Part shown: positions 1 through 9,289 of the stretch, piece after piece
Layout of the letters: the number at the start of each line of letters is the position of its first letter
How positions within the stretch are numbered: position 1 is the stretch's first letter
Origin: Cupriavidus basilensis
GTDB lineage: Bacteria > Pseudomonadota > Gammaproteobacteria > Burkholderiales > Burkholderiaceae
Length of the DNA stretch: 64,000 nucleotides
Assembly: GCF_000832305.1 (NCBI RefSeq)
Contig: NZ_CP010536.1
Location: forward strand, 1,426,001-1,490,000
Direction: 5' to 3'
The notes under the pieces: generated by a model
Database searches by the model: none
Told to the model about the DNA's origin: nothing
The model's input: only the letters and a program-made list of their open reading frames with translations
Made by a program: the position numbers and the translations under genes

Positions 1-943
1 TAATGGCGCGCGCGCCGTAGCTGATGCGCTTGCCACCTTCGAAATAAGTGCGGATTTCCGGGTGCGTCTTGAAGCGCTGGAACTCCTCGAACGGGGAGAG
101 CCAGGGGTTGGTGTAGTCCAGGCCCACCACGAAGCCCACGGCAACCTTGTTGTCTTCCATGTGGTACAGGAAGGAGCCGCCGTAGGTGGCCGGGTCCAGC
201 GGCCAGCCGGCGGTGTGCACCACCAGGCCTGGCTGGTGCTTGGCGGGATCGATCTCCCACAGCTCTTTCAGGCCGATGCCGTAGCTTTGCGGATCCTTGC
301 CGTCGTCGAGCTTGTACCTGGCGATCAGCTGCTTGCCCAGGTGGCCGCGCGACCCTTCGGCGAAGATGGTGTACTTGGCGTGCAGCTCCATGCCGAGCTG
401 GAAATTCTCGGTCGGCTCGCCTTCCTTGTTGATGCCCATGTTGCCGGTGGCCACGCCCTTGACCGAGCCGTCGTCGTTGTAGAGCACCTCGGCGGCAGGG
501 AAGCCCGGGAAGATCTCAACGCCCAGGCCTTCGGCCTGTTGCCCCAGCCAGCGCGTGAAGTTGGACAGGCTGACGATGTAATTGCCGTGGTTGTGGAAGC
601 ACTCCGGCAGCAGCGCGGACGGTGTGGCCTTGGAACCGGTTTCGTTGAGGAACAGGAACTTGTCTTCGGCGACCGGTTGGTTCAGCGGGGCGCCGAGTTC
701 CTTCCAGTTGGGGATCAGCTCATTGAGCGCAACCGGGTCCATGATGGCGCCGGACAGGATGTGGGCGCCCGGCTCGGAGCCTTTTTCCAGCACGCAGACA
801 TTGACCTCGGTGCCTTTTTCCTGGGCGAGCTGCTTCAGGCGGATGGCGGTTGCCAGGCCGGCGGGGCCGCCGCCAACGATGACGACGTCGTATTCCATGG
901 CCTCGCGGGGGCCGTACTGCTCCAGGAGCTGTTGCTGATTCAT
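1..943 (-). CDS. Electron transfer flavoprotein-ubiquinone oxidoreductase (ETF-QO), 5' part only
   Basis: Translating the complement from ATG at 943 gives an uninterrupted frame that runs off the left edge after about 314 codons. Residues 18-35 hold the FAD-binding [17 protein letters not shown] motif. The following text ([18 protein letters not shown], then [13 protein letters not shown]) is typical of ETF-QO, a membrane-associated FAD/4Fe-4S protein that passes electrons from acyl-CoA dehydrogenases via ETF to ubiquinone. The C-terminal iron-sulfur region is outside the window. The gene is divergent from the dehydrogenase at 1288, with which it may share a promoter region. Family assignment is firm; completeness cannot be judged. 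Confidence 0.93.
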   Translation of the reverse strand, partial: MNQQQLLEQYGPREAMEYDVVIVGGGPAGLATAIRLKQLAQEKGTEVNVCVLEKGSEPGAHILSGAIMDPVALNELIPNWKELGAPLNQPVAEDKFLFLNETGSKATPSALLPECFHNHGNYIVSLSNFTRWLGQQAEGLGVEIFPGFPAAEVLYNDDGSVKGVATGNMGINKEGEPTENFQLGMELHAKYTIFAEGSRGHLGKQLIARYKLDDGKDPQSYGIGLKELWEIDPAKHQPGLVVHTAGWPLDPATYGGSFLYHMEDNKVAVGFVVGLDYTNPWLSPFEEFQRFKTHPEIRTYFEGGKRISYGARAI

Positions 944-1287
944 TGTCTCTAACCCTCTATTCTTGGCAACTTGCGCGCAATTGTGGGAAATGCCGTGTTC
1001 GGTGGTACCGGGGATGCGATGATCGGGGGGAACCTGGGGCAGGGGGGGGGCGCACTCGCCAGATCGTGGCGGCCATACGCGTTTTTCCTCTTTCCCTTTG
1101 TGGCCCGAGTTCTTAGAATCTCCGGCATTGTCCGGGACTCGCCATGGTCAGGCAAGATTTTTTTTGGAACGACCGTTCTTTTTTTTGATATGCTGCCTTC
1201 GGTTTTCCGCAGGCAGATTGCGCGAGGAGCGCCCGTTGGCCGTGGCCATGGCAGGCGGCGCCGGGGCTCCCGAACATAGAGGCCATT
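944..1287. other. Divergent intergenic region between ETF-QO and SDR genes
   Basis: No convincing gene. The stretch has homopolymer runs: a G run near 1041-1048 and T runs near 1159-1166 and 1180-1187. The A/T-rich segment around 1180-1192 is the best place for a promoter facing the gene at 1288, but no clear -35/-10 pair could be fixed. ORFs read here on either strand have no family features. Confidence 0.5.
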
Positions 1288-2073
1288 ATGGGTTTGTCGA
1301 TCAATCTGGAAGGCAAGGTCGCGCTGGTGACAGGCGCTTCAAGCGGTCTGGGCACGCGCTTTGCCCACGTCCTGGCGAGTGCCGGCGCCAAGGTCATCCT
1401 GGCGTCGCGGCGTACCGAGCGGCTCAAGGAGCTGCGTGCCGCGATCGAGGCCGAGGGCGGCAGCGCGCACGTGGTGCAGCTCGACGTGACCGACCACGAT
1501 AGCGTGCGCTCCGCGGTGGCGCATGCCGAGACCGAGGCCGGGGCGATCGACATCCTGGTCAATAACTCGGGCGTCTCCACCACCCAGCGCCTGACCGACG
1601 TCACCCCCGACGACTTCGATTTCGTCTTCGACACCAATACCCGGGGCGCTTTTTTCGTGGCGCAGGAAGTGGCCAAGCGCATGATTGCGCGCGCCAAGGG
1701 TGCCGAGAAGAACGGCAATCCGCTGCCGCAGTCGCGCATCGTCAACATCGCGTCGGTCGCCGGGCTCAAGGTGCTGTCGCAGATCGGCGTGTACTGCATG
1801 AGCAAGGCTGCGGTGGTGCACATGACCAAGTCGATGGCGCTGGAGTGGGCGCGCCATGGCATCAACGTCAACGCCATCTGCCCCGGTTACATCGACACCG
1901 ATATCAACCACCACCATTGGGACACCGACGCCGGCCAGAAGCTGGTCCAGATGCTGCCCCGCAAGCGCGTGGGCAAGCCAGAGGACCTGGACGGCCTGCT
2001 GTTGCTGCTGGCGTCCGACCAGTCGGCATTCATCAACGGCGCGATCATTACCGCCGACGACGGCATGGTGTAG
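1288..2073 (+). CDS. SDR-family NAD(P)-dependent oxidoreductase
   Basis: This 261-residue protein has all the marks of a classical short-chain dehydrogenase. They are the Rossmann motif TGASSGLG near residues 15-22, the NNSG motif near 91, a catalytic Ser in NIASVAG, and the YxxxK pair in YCMSK. The C-terminal TADDGMV end is common to SDRs. It probably reduces or oxidises a carbonyl/alcohol substrate with NAD(P); the substrate is not evident. ETF-QO sits divergently upstream and a TRAP transporter follows, so a role in fatty acid or organic acid metabolism is plausible but inferred. ATG at 1288 follows a purine-rich stretch (ATAGAGGCC). Confidence 0.9.
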   Translation: MGLSINLEGKVALVTGASSGLGTRFAHVLASAGAKVILASRRTERLKELRAAIEAEGGSAHVVQLDVTDHDSVRSAVAHAETEAGAIDILVNNSGVSTTQRLTDVTPDDFDFVFDTNTRGAFFVAQEVAKRMIARAKGAEKNGNPLPQSRIVNIASVAGLKVLSQIGVYCMSKAAVVHMTKSMALEWARHGINVNAICPGYIDTDINHHHWDTDAGQKLVQMLPRKRVGKPEDLDGLLLLLASDQSAFINGAIITADDGMV

Positions 2074-2440
2074 CCGTCAGAAGGGGCGGCGCACGCTTGC
2101 GTGCGCTTGCCGGCAGGTTGGCCCTGGCCCGCGCCAAAAGCCGCGGCGGGGCGTGCGATTCACGGTCCCTGGGCTTATCCGGTCCCCTTGGACACCCTGC
2201 GGAATCGATGGCCTGCCGGATTCCCACGGCCAGCAGACTGCCTGTTGGCGCGAGCCAGCGCGGGGTGCACGGGCGCGCCTGTCCAGCAGGGGCAACGCTC
2301 GGCATGGAGCAAAAGTTCCCGCGTGCGCTGCAAGTCTTGGCATAATCCGCCATGTCTTGAGATTAAGTCTTTACATAATTCAAAGAGAAAATCCGTGCGC
2401 AGCCAGCGGCGCCGCGCGGACCGGACCGGAGGCCGGGGAG
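2074..2440. other. Intergenic region upstream of the TRAP operon
   Basis: No gene recognised. The last part, about 2335-2400, is A/T-rich with CATAAT at 2341 and a second CATAAT-like stretch near 2374. This is the likely promoter zone of the transporter operon. A good ribosome site (GGAGG, 2428-2432) precedes ATG 2441. Confidence 0.4.
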
Positions 2441-3049
2441 ATGCAAGCAGATCGGGAGGGGCGGCGCGATGCCGGCCCAAAACACGTCACGGCCATGCCG
2501 GACGAGACTGGCGCCAGCCAGCAAGGGGACAGCGGCTTCAAGGTATCGCCGCGAATTGAAGACTGGGTTGGCGTGATCGTCATGGTGTTGCTGGTGTGCA
2601 TCACCTTCGCCAACGTGGTGGTCCGTTATTTCACCGATGAATCGTTTGCCTGGACCGAGGAATTCTCGGTTTTCCTGATGATCGTGCTGGCCCTGGTGGC
2701 AGGCAGCGCGGCCGTGGCGCGCGATCGCAATATCCGCATTGAATTTTTCTTCGATCGCGGCACCGCGGCGCGGCAGCGGCGCCTGGCGGTGCTGTCGGCG
2801 GTGGCCGTTGCGGTCATGTTCATCGCGCTGGCGGTGCTGGGCGCTCGCGTGGCGTGGGACGAATACACGTTTGGAGAGACCTCGCCGGGCATTGGCGTGC
2901 CGAGCTGGTGGTACTCCGTCTGGCTGCCTGTGCTGTCCGCTGCCATCGCGCTGCGGGCGCTCGGCGTAGCGGTGCGCAACCTGCGTGCGCTCAAGGCCCT
3001 GCATGCCGAGCGCGTCGATGGCGCAGCCGCTTCGGAGTCCGCGCCATGA
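2441..3049 (+). CDS. TRAP transporter small permease (DctQ type)
   Basis: The 202-residue frame has about four hydrophobic segments (for example GVIVMVLLVCITFANVVVRY and FLMIVLALVAGSAAVA). It shows the EEFSVFLMIVLALVAG and RDRNIRIEFF patterns of the DctQ family, the small membrane subunit of tripartite ATP-independent periplasmic transporters. ATG 2441 is chosen because GGAGG lies eight bases upstream; an internal ATG at 2495 would leave the whole domain intact and is a fair alternative. The stop overlaps the start of the large permease by four bases (ATGA), showing translational coupling. Confidence 0.9.
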   Translation: MQADREGRRDAGPKHVTAMPDETGASQQGDSGFKVSPRIEDWVGVIVMVLLVCITFANVVVRYFTDESFAWTEEFSVFLMIVLALVAGSAAVARDRNIRIEFFFDRGTAARQRRLAVLSAVAVAVMFIALAVLGARVAWDEYTFGETSPGIGVPSWWYSVWLPVLSAAIALRALGVAVRNLRALKALHAERVDGAAASESAP

Positions 3050-4350
3050 CCCTCATTGCCATTATCCTGTTCGTGGTGTTCCTGGGCTTGATGATGCTGG
3101 GCGTGCCGATCGGCGTGTCGCTGGGGCTTGGCGGCCTGGTGGCGATCGGCCTGTCCAACCTGGACACTCAGATGTTCGGCCTGCTGGCCGTGCCGCAGAA
3201 TTTCTACGCCGGCCTGGGCAAGTACCCGCTGCTGGCGATCCCGATGTTCGTGCTGGTCGGCTCGATTTTCGACCGTTCCGGCGTGGCGCAGCGGCTGGTG
3301 ACCTTCGCCATCGCCATCGTCGGGCGCGGACCGGGCATGCTGCCGCTGGTGGCCATCCTGGTCGCCATGTTCCTGGGCGGTATCTCCGGCTCCGGCCCGG
3401 CCAATGCGGCCGCGGTGGGCGGGGTGATGATCGCTGCGATGTCGCGGGCCGGCTATCCCGGCGCGTACAGCGCGGCCGTGGTCGGCGCCGCCGCCGCGAC
3501 CGACATCCTGATCCCGCCGTCCGTTGCCTTCATCATCTATAGCGTGCTGGTGCCCGGTGCCTCGGTGCCGGCGCTGTTCGCCGCAGGCATGATCCCCGGC
3601 ATCCTGGCCGGCGTGGCGCTGATCGTGCCGGCCGTCTGGCTGGCGCGCAAGCACAATATGGGTGCCATCGAGGCCGGCTTGCCGCGCCCCCCATTCTGGA
3701 AGAGCCTGCGGGAAGCGGCCTGGGGCCTGGTCGCGCCGTTCCTGATCCTGGGTGGCATGCGCGCGGGCTGGTTCACGCCGACCGAGGCCGCCGTGGTGGC
3801 GGTGGTGTACGGCCTGTTCGTCGGCATGGTGATCTACCGCAGCATCAGCATGCGCGACCTGTTCGTGATCTTCCAGGAGGCGGCGGAGACTTCCGCGGTG
3901 ATCCTGCTGGTGGTGGCGCTGGCCGGCATCTTCGCCTACGCGCTGTCCACGCTGGGCGTGATCGATCCGCTGGCCAATGCCATTGCGCATTCCGGGCTGG
4001 GCGAATACGGCGTGCTGGCGCTGATCGTGGCGTTGTTGATGACGGTGGGGATGTTCCTCGATGGCATCTCGATCTTCCTGATCTTCGTGCCGCTGCTGCT
4101 GCCGATCGCCAATGCCTTTCACTGGAACCCGGTTTGGTTCGGTGTGGTGCTGACGCTCAAGGTCGCGCTTGGCCAGTTCACGCCGCCGCTGGCGGTGAAC
4201 CTGATGGTCTCGTGCCGGATCGCGCGCGTGCGCATGGAAGAGACCGTGCCGTGGGTGGTGTGGATGCTGCTGGCGATGTTCGTCGCCATGCTGCTGGTGC
4301 TGGCCTTCCCGCCGCTGGCGACCTGGTTGCCTGACTACCTGGGTTATTGA
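3046..4350 (+). CDS. TRAP transporter large permease (DctM type)
   Basis: This 434-residue, very hydrophobic protein has the length and about 12 membrane segments of DctM, the large subunit that carries the transport path of TRAP systems. Family-typical stretches include GVPIGVSLGLGG near the N-terminus, GGISGSGPANAAAVG around residue 112 and the final QFTPPLAVNL. It uses a sodium or proton gradient to take up a solute, typically an organic acid, delivered by the periplasmic protein. It lies between DctQ (four-base overlap) and DctP (69-base gap) in one operon. The start ATG at 3046 is set by the overlap. Confidence 0.94.
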   Translation: MTLIAIILFVVFLGLMMLGVPIGVSLGLGGLVAIGLSNLDTQMFGLLAVPQNFYAGLGKYPLLAIPMFVLVGSIFDRSGVAQRLVTFAIAIVGRGPGMLPLVAILVAMFLGGISGSGPANAAAVGGVMIAAMSRAGYPGAYSAAVVGAAAATDILIPPSVAFIIYSVLVPGASVPALFAAGMIPGILAGVALIVPAVWLARKHNMGAIEAGLPRPPFWKSLREAAWGLVAPFLILGGMRAGWFTPTEAAVVAVVYGLFVGMVIYRSISMRDLFVIFQEAAETSAVILLVVALAGIFAYALSTLGVIDPLANAIAHSGLGEYGVLALIVALLMTVGMFLDGISIFLIFVPLLLPIANAFHWNPVWFGVVLTLKVALGQFTPPLAVNLMVSCRIARVRMEETVPWVVWMLLAMFVAMLLVLAFPPLATWLPDYLGY

Positions 4351-4419
4351 GGTCGTTGAGGTATTGAAATTCTGGTTGCCCATAAGAAACACACAACAGA
4401 TCCTGAGAGGAGAGAACGC

Positions 4420-5448
4420 ATGAAACGTCGTGCCCTGATGCTGTCGCTGGCAGCTACCATTGCCGCTGCCGCCCTCGCGCCCGCTGGCGCCATGGCGCAG
4501 AGCTACAAAGCCGAGTACAAGATGTCGCTGGTGCTCGGCCCGGCCTTCCCGTGGGGCAAGGGCGGCGAGATCTGGGCCGACCTGGTGCGCCAGCGCACCA
4601 GCGGCCGCATCAACATCAAGCTGTACCCGGGAACCTCGCTGGTGGCCGGTGACCAGACCCGCGAGTTCTCGGCGATCCGCCAGGGCGTGATCGACATGGC
4701 GGTTGGCTCGACCATCAACTGGTCGCCGCAGGTCAAGGAGCTGAACCTGTTCTCGCTGCCGTTCCTGATGCCTGACTACAAGGCACTGGATGCCCTCACG
4801 CAAGGCGAAGTCGGCAAGTCGATCTTCGCGACCCTGGACAAGTCCGGCGTGGTGCCGCTGGCCTGGGGCGAGAACGGCTTTCGTGAAGTCTCCAACTCCA
4901 AGCGCGAGATCCGCAAGCCGGAAGACCTGAAAGGCATGAAGCTGCGTGTGGTGGGCTCGCCGCTGTATATCGAGACCTTCAATGCGCTCGGCGCCAACCC
5001 GACCCAGATGAGCTGGGCCGACGCGCAGCCGGCCATGGCCTCGGGTGCTGTGGATGGCCAGGAAAATCCGCAATCGGTGTTTGCCGCCGCCAAGCTCTAC
5101 ACGGTCGGCCAGAAGTACGTGACCACCTGGGGCTACGTGGCTGACCCGCTGATCTTCGTGGTCAACAAGCAGATCTGGGAAAGCTGGACGCCGGCTGACC
5201 GCGAGATCGTCAAGCAGGCCGCCATCGACGCCGGCAAGCAGGAAACGGCGCTGGCCCGCAAGGGCCTGGTCGAGGCGGGCGCACCGGCCTGGAAGGATAT
5301 GGAGGCCCACGGCGTGAAGGTGGCGCAGCTGACGCCGGCCGAGCACGATGCTTTCCGCAAGGCTACGGCCAAGGTCTATGACAAGTGGAAGAAGCAGATT
5401 GGCGTGGACCTGGTGAGCAAGGCAGAAGCCTCGATCGCCAAGCGCTAA
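4420..5448 (+). CDS. TRAP transporter substrate-binding protein (DctP type)
   Basis: The 342-residue protein begins with a clear Sec signal peptide (MKRRALMLSLAATIAAAALA, cleavage probably after AMA). It continues as a DctP-type periplasmic receptor: WADLVRQRTSGRINIKLYPG, GVIDMAVGS, and GMKLRVVGSPLYIETFNALG around residue 170, where the conserved Arg that binds the solute carboxylate sits. GAVDGQENP near residue 205 is another family signature. It binds an organic acid in the periplasm and hands it to the two permeases encoded upstream. GAGAGGAGAG just before ATG 4420 gives a strong ribosome site. Confidence 0.94.
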   Translation: MKRRALMLSLAATIAAAALAPAGAMAQSYKAEYKMSLVLGPAFPWGKGGEIWADLVRQRTSGRINIKLYPGTSLVAGDQTREFSAIRQGVIDMAVGSTINWSPQVKELNLFSLPFLMPDYKALDALTQGEVGKSIFATLDKSGVVPLAWGENGFREVSNSKREIRKPEDLKGMKLRVVGSPLYIETFNALGANPTQMSWADAQPAMASGAVDGQENPQSVFAAAKLYTVGQKYVTTWGYVADPLIFVVNKQIWESWTPADREIVKQAAIDAGKQETALARKGLVEAGAPAWKDMEAHGVKVAQLTPAEHDAFRKATAKVYDKWKKQIGVDLVSKAEASIAKR

Positions 5449-5684
5449 GCGGCGGGCGGCTCCGCTGGCTTGGGGTGGCGCTAACGCTCCCCCGCGTCGG
5501 TGGGGCTGTTGCGGGAATGGCACCGCCAATCCCGTTCTGGTTACAAAACGCGGCCCTTGCCGGGAAGCTTGTTACAATCCGCGGTCGGAGAGGTGCACGC
5601 TGCGCATCATTGCCGCCGGGTAGTGCAGCATGATGCACTCTGATTTCTTGAACCGTATTTCGTCCCCGTCCCAGCCGGAACGCC

Positions 5685-6389
5685 ATGTTGAATAATTCCT
5701 GCCGCGCCCCCTTGCTAGCCAGCCTGATCGGCCTGGCGTTGTCGCTGTCCGCCTCTGGTGTCGTGGCGGCAGCCGAGCCCGTGCCGACGTCGGTGGCCCC
5801 GGCGCCGCTGACCGCTTCGGGCAGCATGCCGCAGGCCTCGCCGGCTTCCCTGGGGTTGGTGTCGGAGCTGCAGAAACGCTTGCGTGACAGGTCGGTGCGC
5901 GAGCTGCGCACCAGCTACAACGGCGACTACGGCACCACGCTGATGCTCGCGGACGATCAGGTGGTTTGCTATGTGGCGCTGTTCTACCAGAAGAATCTCT
6001 GGCGGGTTTTCCGCTTCGAATCGATCGGCGCGGCGGAACAGGCTTACCGCCAGGTAACGCAGCAGAGCGCGATCTGGGCCGATGACGATATCCGCCGCCA
6101 GGTGCTGGCATCGCAAAAACGCGCGTTTGACAAGGCACTGCAAGAAACCGAAGCGCGTGCCAATGCGCTCAATGAAGACGTGCGCGTGATGCAGGCGCAG
6201 CGCCAGCGTATCGCCGAAGAGCAGAAGGCGGCGCGCATCGAGGTGCAGAGCGCGGAAATCGAGAGCCGTGCCTCCCGTATCCGCCTGGAGCAGCTGCAGC
6301 AGCAGATCCGCCGCATGGAATCGTCCCTGACGGATTCCGGCCTCGCCATGCCCGGCGCGCCGGGCACCGACCGCCCTGTGCGCCGCTAA
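5685..6389 (+). CDS. DUF2968 domain protein, secreted or periplasmic
   Basis: The 234-residue protein starts with a signal peptide (LLASLIGLALSLSASGVVAA). It has a conserved middle (ELRTSYNGDYGTTLMLA, VVCYVALFYQKNLWRVF) and then a long coiled coil from about residue 120 to 215 rich in Glu, Gln, Arg and Ala. This is the layout of the DUF2968 family of Burkholderiales, whose function is not known. It stands alone between the TRAP operon and a thioesterase gene. Family recognition is from memory of these motifs. Confidence 0.8.
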   Translation: MLNNSCRAPLLASLIGLALSLSASGVVAAAEPVPTSVAPAPLTASGSMPQASPASLGLVSELQKRLRDRSVRELRTSYNGDYGTTLMLADDQVVCYVALFYQKNLWRVFRFESIGAAEQAYRQVTQQSAIWADDDIRRQVLASQKRAFDKALQETEARANALNEDVRVMQAQRQRIAEEQKAARIEVQSAEIESRASRIRLEQLQQQIRRMESSLTDSGLAMPGAPGTDRPVRR

Positions 6390-6599
6390 GCCATCGCCTT
6401 CCTGTCTTTGCCTGTCATGCCGGCGGCGTCCGTCGCCGGCTTGCACTCGCCCCAACTTCCGGGCGCGGATTCGGATTGGTCCGAGATGAACATGCTTGGC
6501 TGATCGAAGGCCAGGGCGGCCGTCCTCCTGATGCGCCGATGTGTGAACCGTCGCTTTCGCCGATGGAAGCGGCCGGCTCCCGGTGTTACGCTCACGCGC

Positions 6600-6998
6600 A
6601 TGAAACCCGTATTCACTCTGCACATGCCCATCCGTTGGGGCGACATGGACGCCATGGGCCATGTCAACAACACGGTCTACTTCCGTTACCTGGAGCAGGC
6701 GCGCATTGCCTGGTTCGAGTCGCTGGGACATGGGGGCAAGGACGCCAGCGGTTGCGGGCCAGTCATCATCAACGCCCACATGAGTTTCCTGAAGCAGTTG
6801 CGTTATCCCGGGGATATCGAGTGCCGGATGTTTGCCGGAGACCTGGGGCGCACGAGCTTCGAGACCCGCATGGAGATCCGCCGCATCGACCAGCCGGACG
6901 TGGTGTACGCGCAAGGCGGCGCCAAGGTGGTCTGGTGCGACTACGAGGCCGAAAAATCCGTGCCCGTGCCGCCGGCAATCCGGGCGCTGATGGAGTAG
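6600..6998 (+). CDS. Acyl-CoA thioesterase, hotdog fold (4HBT type)
   Basis: The 132-residue product has the 4-hydroxybenzoyl-CoA thioesterase-like hotdog signature. RWGDMDAMGHVNNTVYFRYL, with the catalytic Asp and the conserved GHVNN, lies at residues 12-31, followed by ARIAWFESLG. Such enzymes hydrolyse acyl-CoA thioesters in the cytoplasm; the chain-length preference cannot be read from sequence. ATG 6600 is chosen because the domain starts nine residues later, and upstream in-frame codons add only an Arg-rich tail. It is a single gene running toward the convergent regulator at 7124. Confidence 0.88.
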   Translation: MKPVFTLHMPIRWGDMDAMGHVNNTVYFRYLEQARIAWFESLGHGGKDASGCGPVIINAHMSFLKQLRYPGDIECRMFAGDLGRTSFETRMEIRRIDQPDVVYAQGGAKVVWCDYEAEKSVPVPPAIRALME

Positions 6999-7007
6999 GG
7001 CGCCGCC

Positions 7008-7128
7008 CTTAGTGGCTGTTTCAAAATGAAGCGAAGCGGTTCTGGCTAGGCGCGCGGCCGCAGACAGTACAACTAGTACGGCAAGGCCGCGCAACGACGC
7101 CAGAATCTTTTTGAAATGGCCTCTTAGT
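7008..7128. repeat. Long imperfect inverted repeat between convergent genes
   Basis: Nested arms pair across this stretch: 7014-7026 with 7108-7121 (GTTTCAAAA / TTTTTGAAA), 7040-7046 with 7099-7105 (TTCTGGC / GCCAGAA), and 7052-7059 with 7085-7092 (GCGCGGCC / GGCCGCGC), around a centre near ACTAGT. It sits between the convergent thioesterase and LuxR genes. It could be a bidirectional terminator or an extragenic repeat element of this lineage; a dispersed copy cannot be shown from one window. Confidence 0.6.
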
Positions 7129-7669
7129 GGTTGAGCAGGCGTTGTACCAGGTCGACCGAGGTATGGGCGCTGTACTTCTTCATCAGCCTGGCCCGGTAGA
7201 TGTCCACCGTGCGGGGGCTGATGGAGAGCAGCTTGCCGATCTGCTTGCTGGTCTTGCCATCCACCAGCTGCGCGGCGATATCGCGTTCGCGCGCCGTCAA
7301 CTCGGCGGTGACCGGGCGCTTCTGCGAGAGGTCTTCGAAGGTCCAGATGCCGGCGCCCAAGGGCTGCTGGCGGTCCAGCGAGCGCCCGGTGACGTGGCAC
7401 CAGAACAGGTCGCCCCCGGCGCGCTTCATGATGCGCTCGTCGGAGTAGGTGCCTTTGGCGTTCATGATCGGCACGATGCGCGCGCCGGTACGCTCGAACT
7501 CGTCAGCGGTGGGATAGAGTACCTGGAACGATTCGCCGATCATGGCGGCCCGGGTGGTGCCAAAGATGCGGCAGAGCTCGTCGTTGCAGTCCTCGATCAT
7601 GCGCTCGCGCGACAGCACGAGGCCGACTGGGGCGAGCTGGAAGGCGGTCTGGTAGTCGATGGCGGGCAT
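7124..7669 (-). CDS. PAS domain LuxR-type transcriptional regulator
   Basis: The 181-residue protein has an N-terminal PAS domain (AFQLAPVGLVLSRERMIEDC through GDLFWCHVTG, about residues 9-110). A C-terminal LuxR/FixJ-type helix-turn-helix follows (LTARERDIAAQLVDGKTSKQ then ISPRTVDIYRARLMKKY, about 122-175). It lacks a receiver domain, so the PAS domain probably senses a small molecule or redox signal directly. It is divergent from the CoA-transferase genes starting at 7843, which makes them its natural regulatory target; this is inference from position. Confidence 0.88.
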   Translation of the reverse strand: MPAIDYQTAFQLAPVGLVLSRERMIEDCNDELCRIFGTTRAAMIGESFQVLYPTADEFERTGARIVPIMNAKGTYSDERIMKRAGGDLFWCHVTGRSLDRQQPLGAGIWTFEDLSQKRPVTAELTARERDIAAQLVDGKTSKQIGKLLSISPRTVDIYRARLMKKYSAHTSVDLVQRLLNH

Positions 7670-7842
7670 TTGCTTATGTAATTGTACGTATTGGCGCGGG
7701 ATGCGACGCTTGCGTATGCTGTCGGACGGTTGGCAACTGGACGATCTCCGTCCGATTGTACCGTTACAATTTCCCTGCGTGACTCGCCGGCATCACCTGG
7801 AGGCGGGCGCAATGACAGGAAATCACCGAGGAAGGAGCAAAC

Positions 7843-8544
7843 ATGAACAAGGTCTACGCCAGCGCCGCGGAGGCGCTCGCGGGCGTCGTTCGCGACGGCC
7901 AGACGATCGCGGTTGGCGGTTTCGGTCTGTGCGGCATCCCGGAGGCGCTGATTGCCGCGCTGCGCGACAGCGGCGCCAAGCAGCTCACCTGCATCTCGAA
8001 CAACGCTGGCGTTGACGGTTTCGGCCTGGGCCTGCTGCTCGCCACGCGCCAGATCAAGAAGATGATTTCGTCGTACGTCGGTGAAAACAAGGAGTTCGAG
8101 CGCCAGTACCTGGCCGGCGAACTCGAGCTGGAATTTACCCCGCAGGGCACGCTGGCCGAGAAGCTGCGCGCCGGCGGCTCGGGCATCCCCGCCTTCTTCA
8201 CCAAGACCGGCGTGGGCACCATCGTGGCCGACGGCAAGGAAATCCGCGAGTTCGATGGCCAGCAGTACGTGATGGAACGCGCGCTGACCGCTGACGTGGC
8301 CCTGGTCAAGGCGTACAAGGCGGATCGCGCCGGCAACCTGGTGTTCCGCCGCACCGCGCGCAACTTCAACCCGATGTGCGCGATGGCCGGCAAGGTCACC
8401 ATCGTCGAGGTCGAGCACCTGGTCGATACCGGCACGCTGGATCCGGATGAGGTCCACACCCCGGGCATCTTCGTGCAGCGCATCGTGCTGAACGCCAACC
8501 CCGAGAAACGCATCGAGCAGCGCACCGTGCGTGCCGCGGGCTAA
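7843..8544 (+). CDS. scoA: 3-oxoacid CoA-transferase subunit A
   Basis: The 233-residue protein matches the alpha subunit of succinyl-CoA:3-ketoacid CoA-transferase. It has [14 protein letters not shown] near residue 25, [15 protein letters not shown] near 52 and a C-terminal [14 protein letters not shown]. With subunit B it moves CoA between succinyl-CoA and acetoacetate, which fits the 3-hydroxybutyrate dehydrogenase encoded nearby at 9799. A strong AAGGAG site precedes ATG 7843, and the B gene follows after 11 bases. The exact acyl substrate (acetoacetate versus oxoadipate) is not settled by sequence alone; the C-terminal pattern favours ketone-body use. Confidence 0.92.
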   Translation: MNKVYASAAEALAGVVRDGQTIAVGGFGLCGIPEALIAALRDSGAKQLTCISNNAGVDGFGLGLLLATRQIKKMISSYVGENKEFERQYLAGELELEFTPQGTLAEKLRAGGSGIPAFFTKTGVGTIVADGKEIREFDGQQYVMERALTADVALVKAYKADRAGNLVFRRTARNFNPMCAMAGKVTIVEVEHLVDTGTLDPDEVHTPGIFVQRIVLNANPEKRIEQRTVRAAG

Positions 8545-8555
8545 GGAGAATCATC

Positions 8556-9194
8556 ATGGCATGGACACGTGACGAAATGGCGGCGCGCGCCGCGAGCGAA
8601 CTGCAGGACGGCTTCTATGTGAACCTGGGCATCGGCCTGCCGACGCTGGTGGCCAACCACGTGCCGCAAGGCATGGAAGTCTGGTTGCAATCCGAGAACG
8701 GCCTGCTGGGCATCGGCCCGTTCCCGACCGAGGCCGAGGTCGACGCTGACATGATCAACGCCGGCAAGCAGACCGTGACGACGCTGCCGGGCTCGTCGAT
8801 CTTCTCCTCGGCGGATTCCTTCGCGATGATTCGCGGCGGCCATATCAACCTGGCTATCCTCGGCGCCATGCAGGTCAGCGAGAAGGGCGACCTGGCCAAC
8901 TGGATGATTCCGGGCAAGATGGTCAAGGGCATGGGCGGCGCGATGGACCTGGTGGCTGGTGTCGGCCGCGTGGTGGTCCTGATGGAGCACACCGCCAAGA
9001 AGAAGGACGGCGGCGAGGACATCAAGATCCTGGCGTCGTGCGCGCTGCCGCTGACCGGCGTGGGCGTGGTCAATCGCATCATCACGGACCTCGGCGTGAT
9101 CGACGTGACCGAAGCCGGCCTGAAGCTGGTGGAGACCGCGCCGGGCGTGAGCCGCGAAGAGATCCAGAGCAAGACGGGCGCTCCGCTGCTCTGA
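8556..9194 (+). CDS. scoB: 3-oxoacid CoA-transferase subunit B
   Basis: The 212-residue beta subunit has the family catalytic region: [15 protein letters not shown] near residue 22, then [12 protein letters not shown] near 49, where the Glu of SENG is the residue that forms the covalent CoA thioester. [15 protein letters not shown] lies near residue 90. It works as a heteromer with the upstream subunit A; the two are co-transcribed with an 11-base gap. A terminator hairpin follows at 9212, closing the two-gene operon. Confidence 0.94.
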   Translation: MAWTRDEMAARAASELQDGFYVNLGIGLPTLVANHVPQGMEVWLQSENGLLGIGPFPTEAEVDADMINAGKQTVTTLPGSSIFSSADSFAMIRGGHINLAILGAMQVSEKGDLANWMIPGKMVKGMGGAMDLVAGVGRVVVLMEHTAKKKDGGEDIKILASCALPLTGVGVVNRIITDLGVIDVTEAGLKLVETAPGVSREEIQSKTGAPLL

Positions 9195-9211
9195 TTCGCG
9201 CTGTCGCAATG

Positions 9212-9247
9212 AAAAACCCCGCGAGCTTGCGTTCGCGGGGTTTTTTG
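9212..9247 (+). terminator. Rho-independent terminator after scoAB
   Basis: A GC-rich stem (ACCCCGCGA pairing with TCGCGGGGT) with a short loop is followed by a run of T (TTTTTTG). It lies 18 bases past the scoB stop and before the convergent DUF411 gene. The A-rich left flank makes it potentially bidirectional. Confidence 0.9.
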
Positions 9248-9289
9248 TTCTCAGCGCCGGGGGCGCCTTTGTCAGATGCTCCGGGTGCT

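Noticed and set aside
2626..5529. Long minus-strand open frame (967 codons) across the TRAP genes
   Set aside because: It is the antisense shadow of GC-rich genes; its product is His/Arg/Gln-rich without any domain, while the plus strand has three clear TRAP genes.
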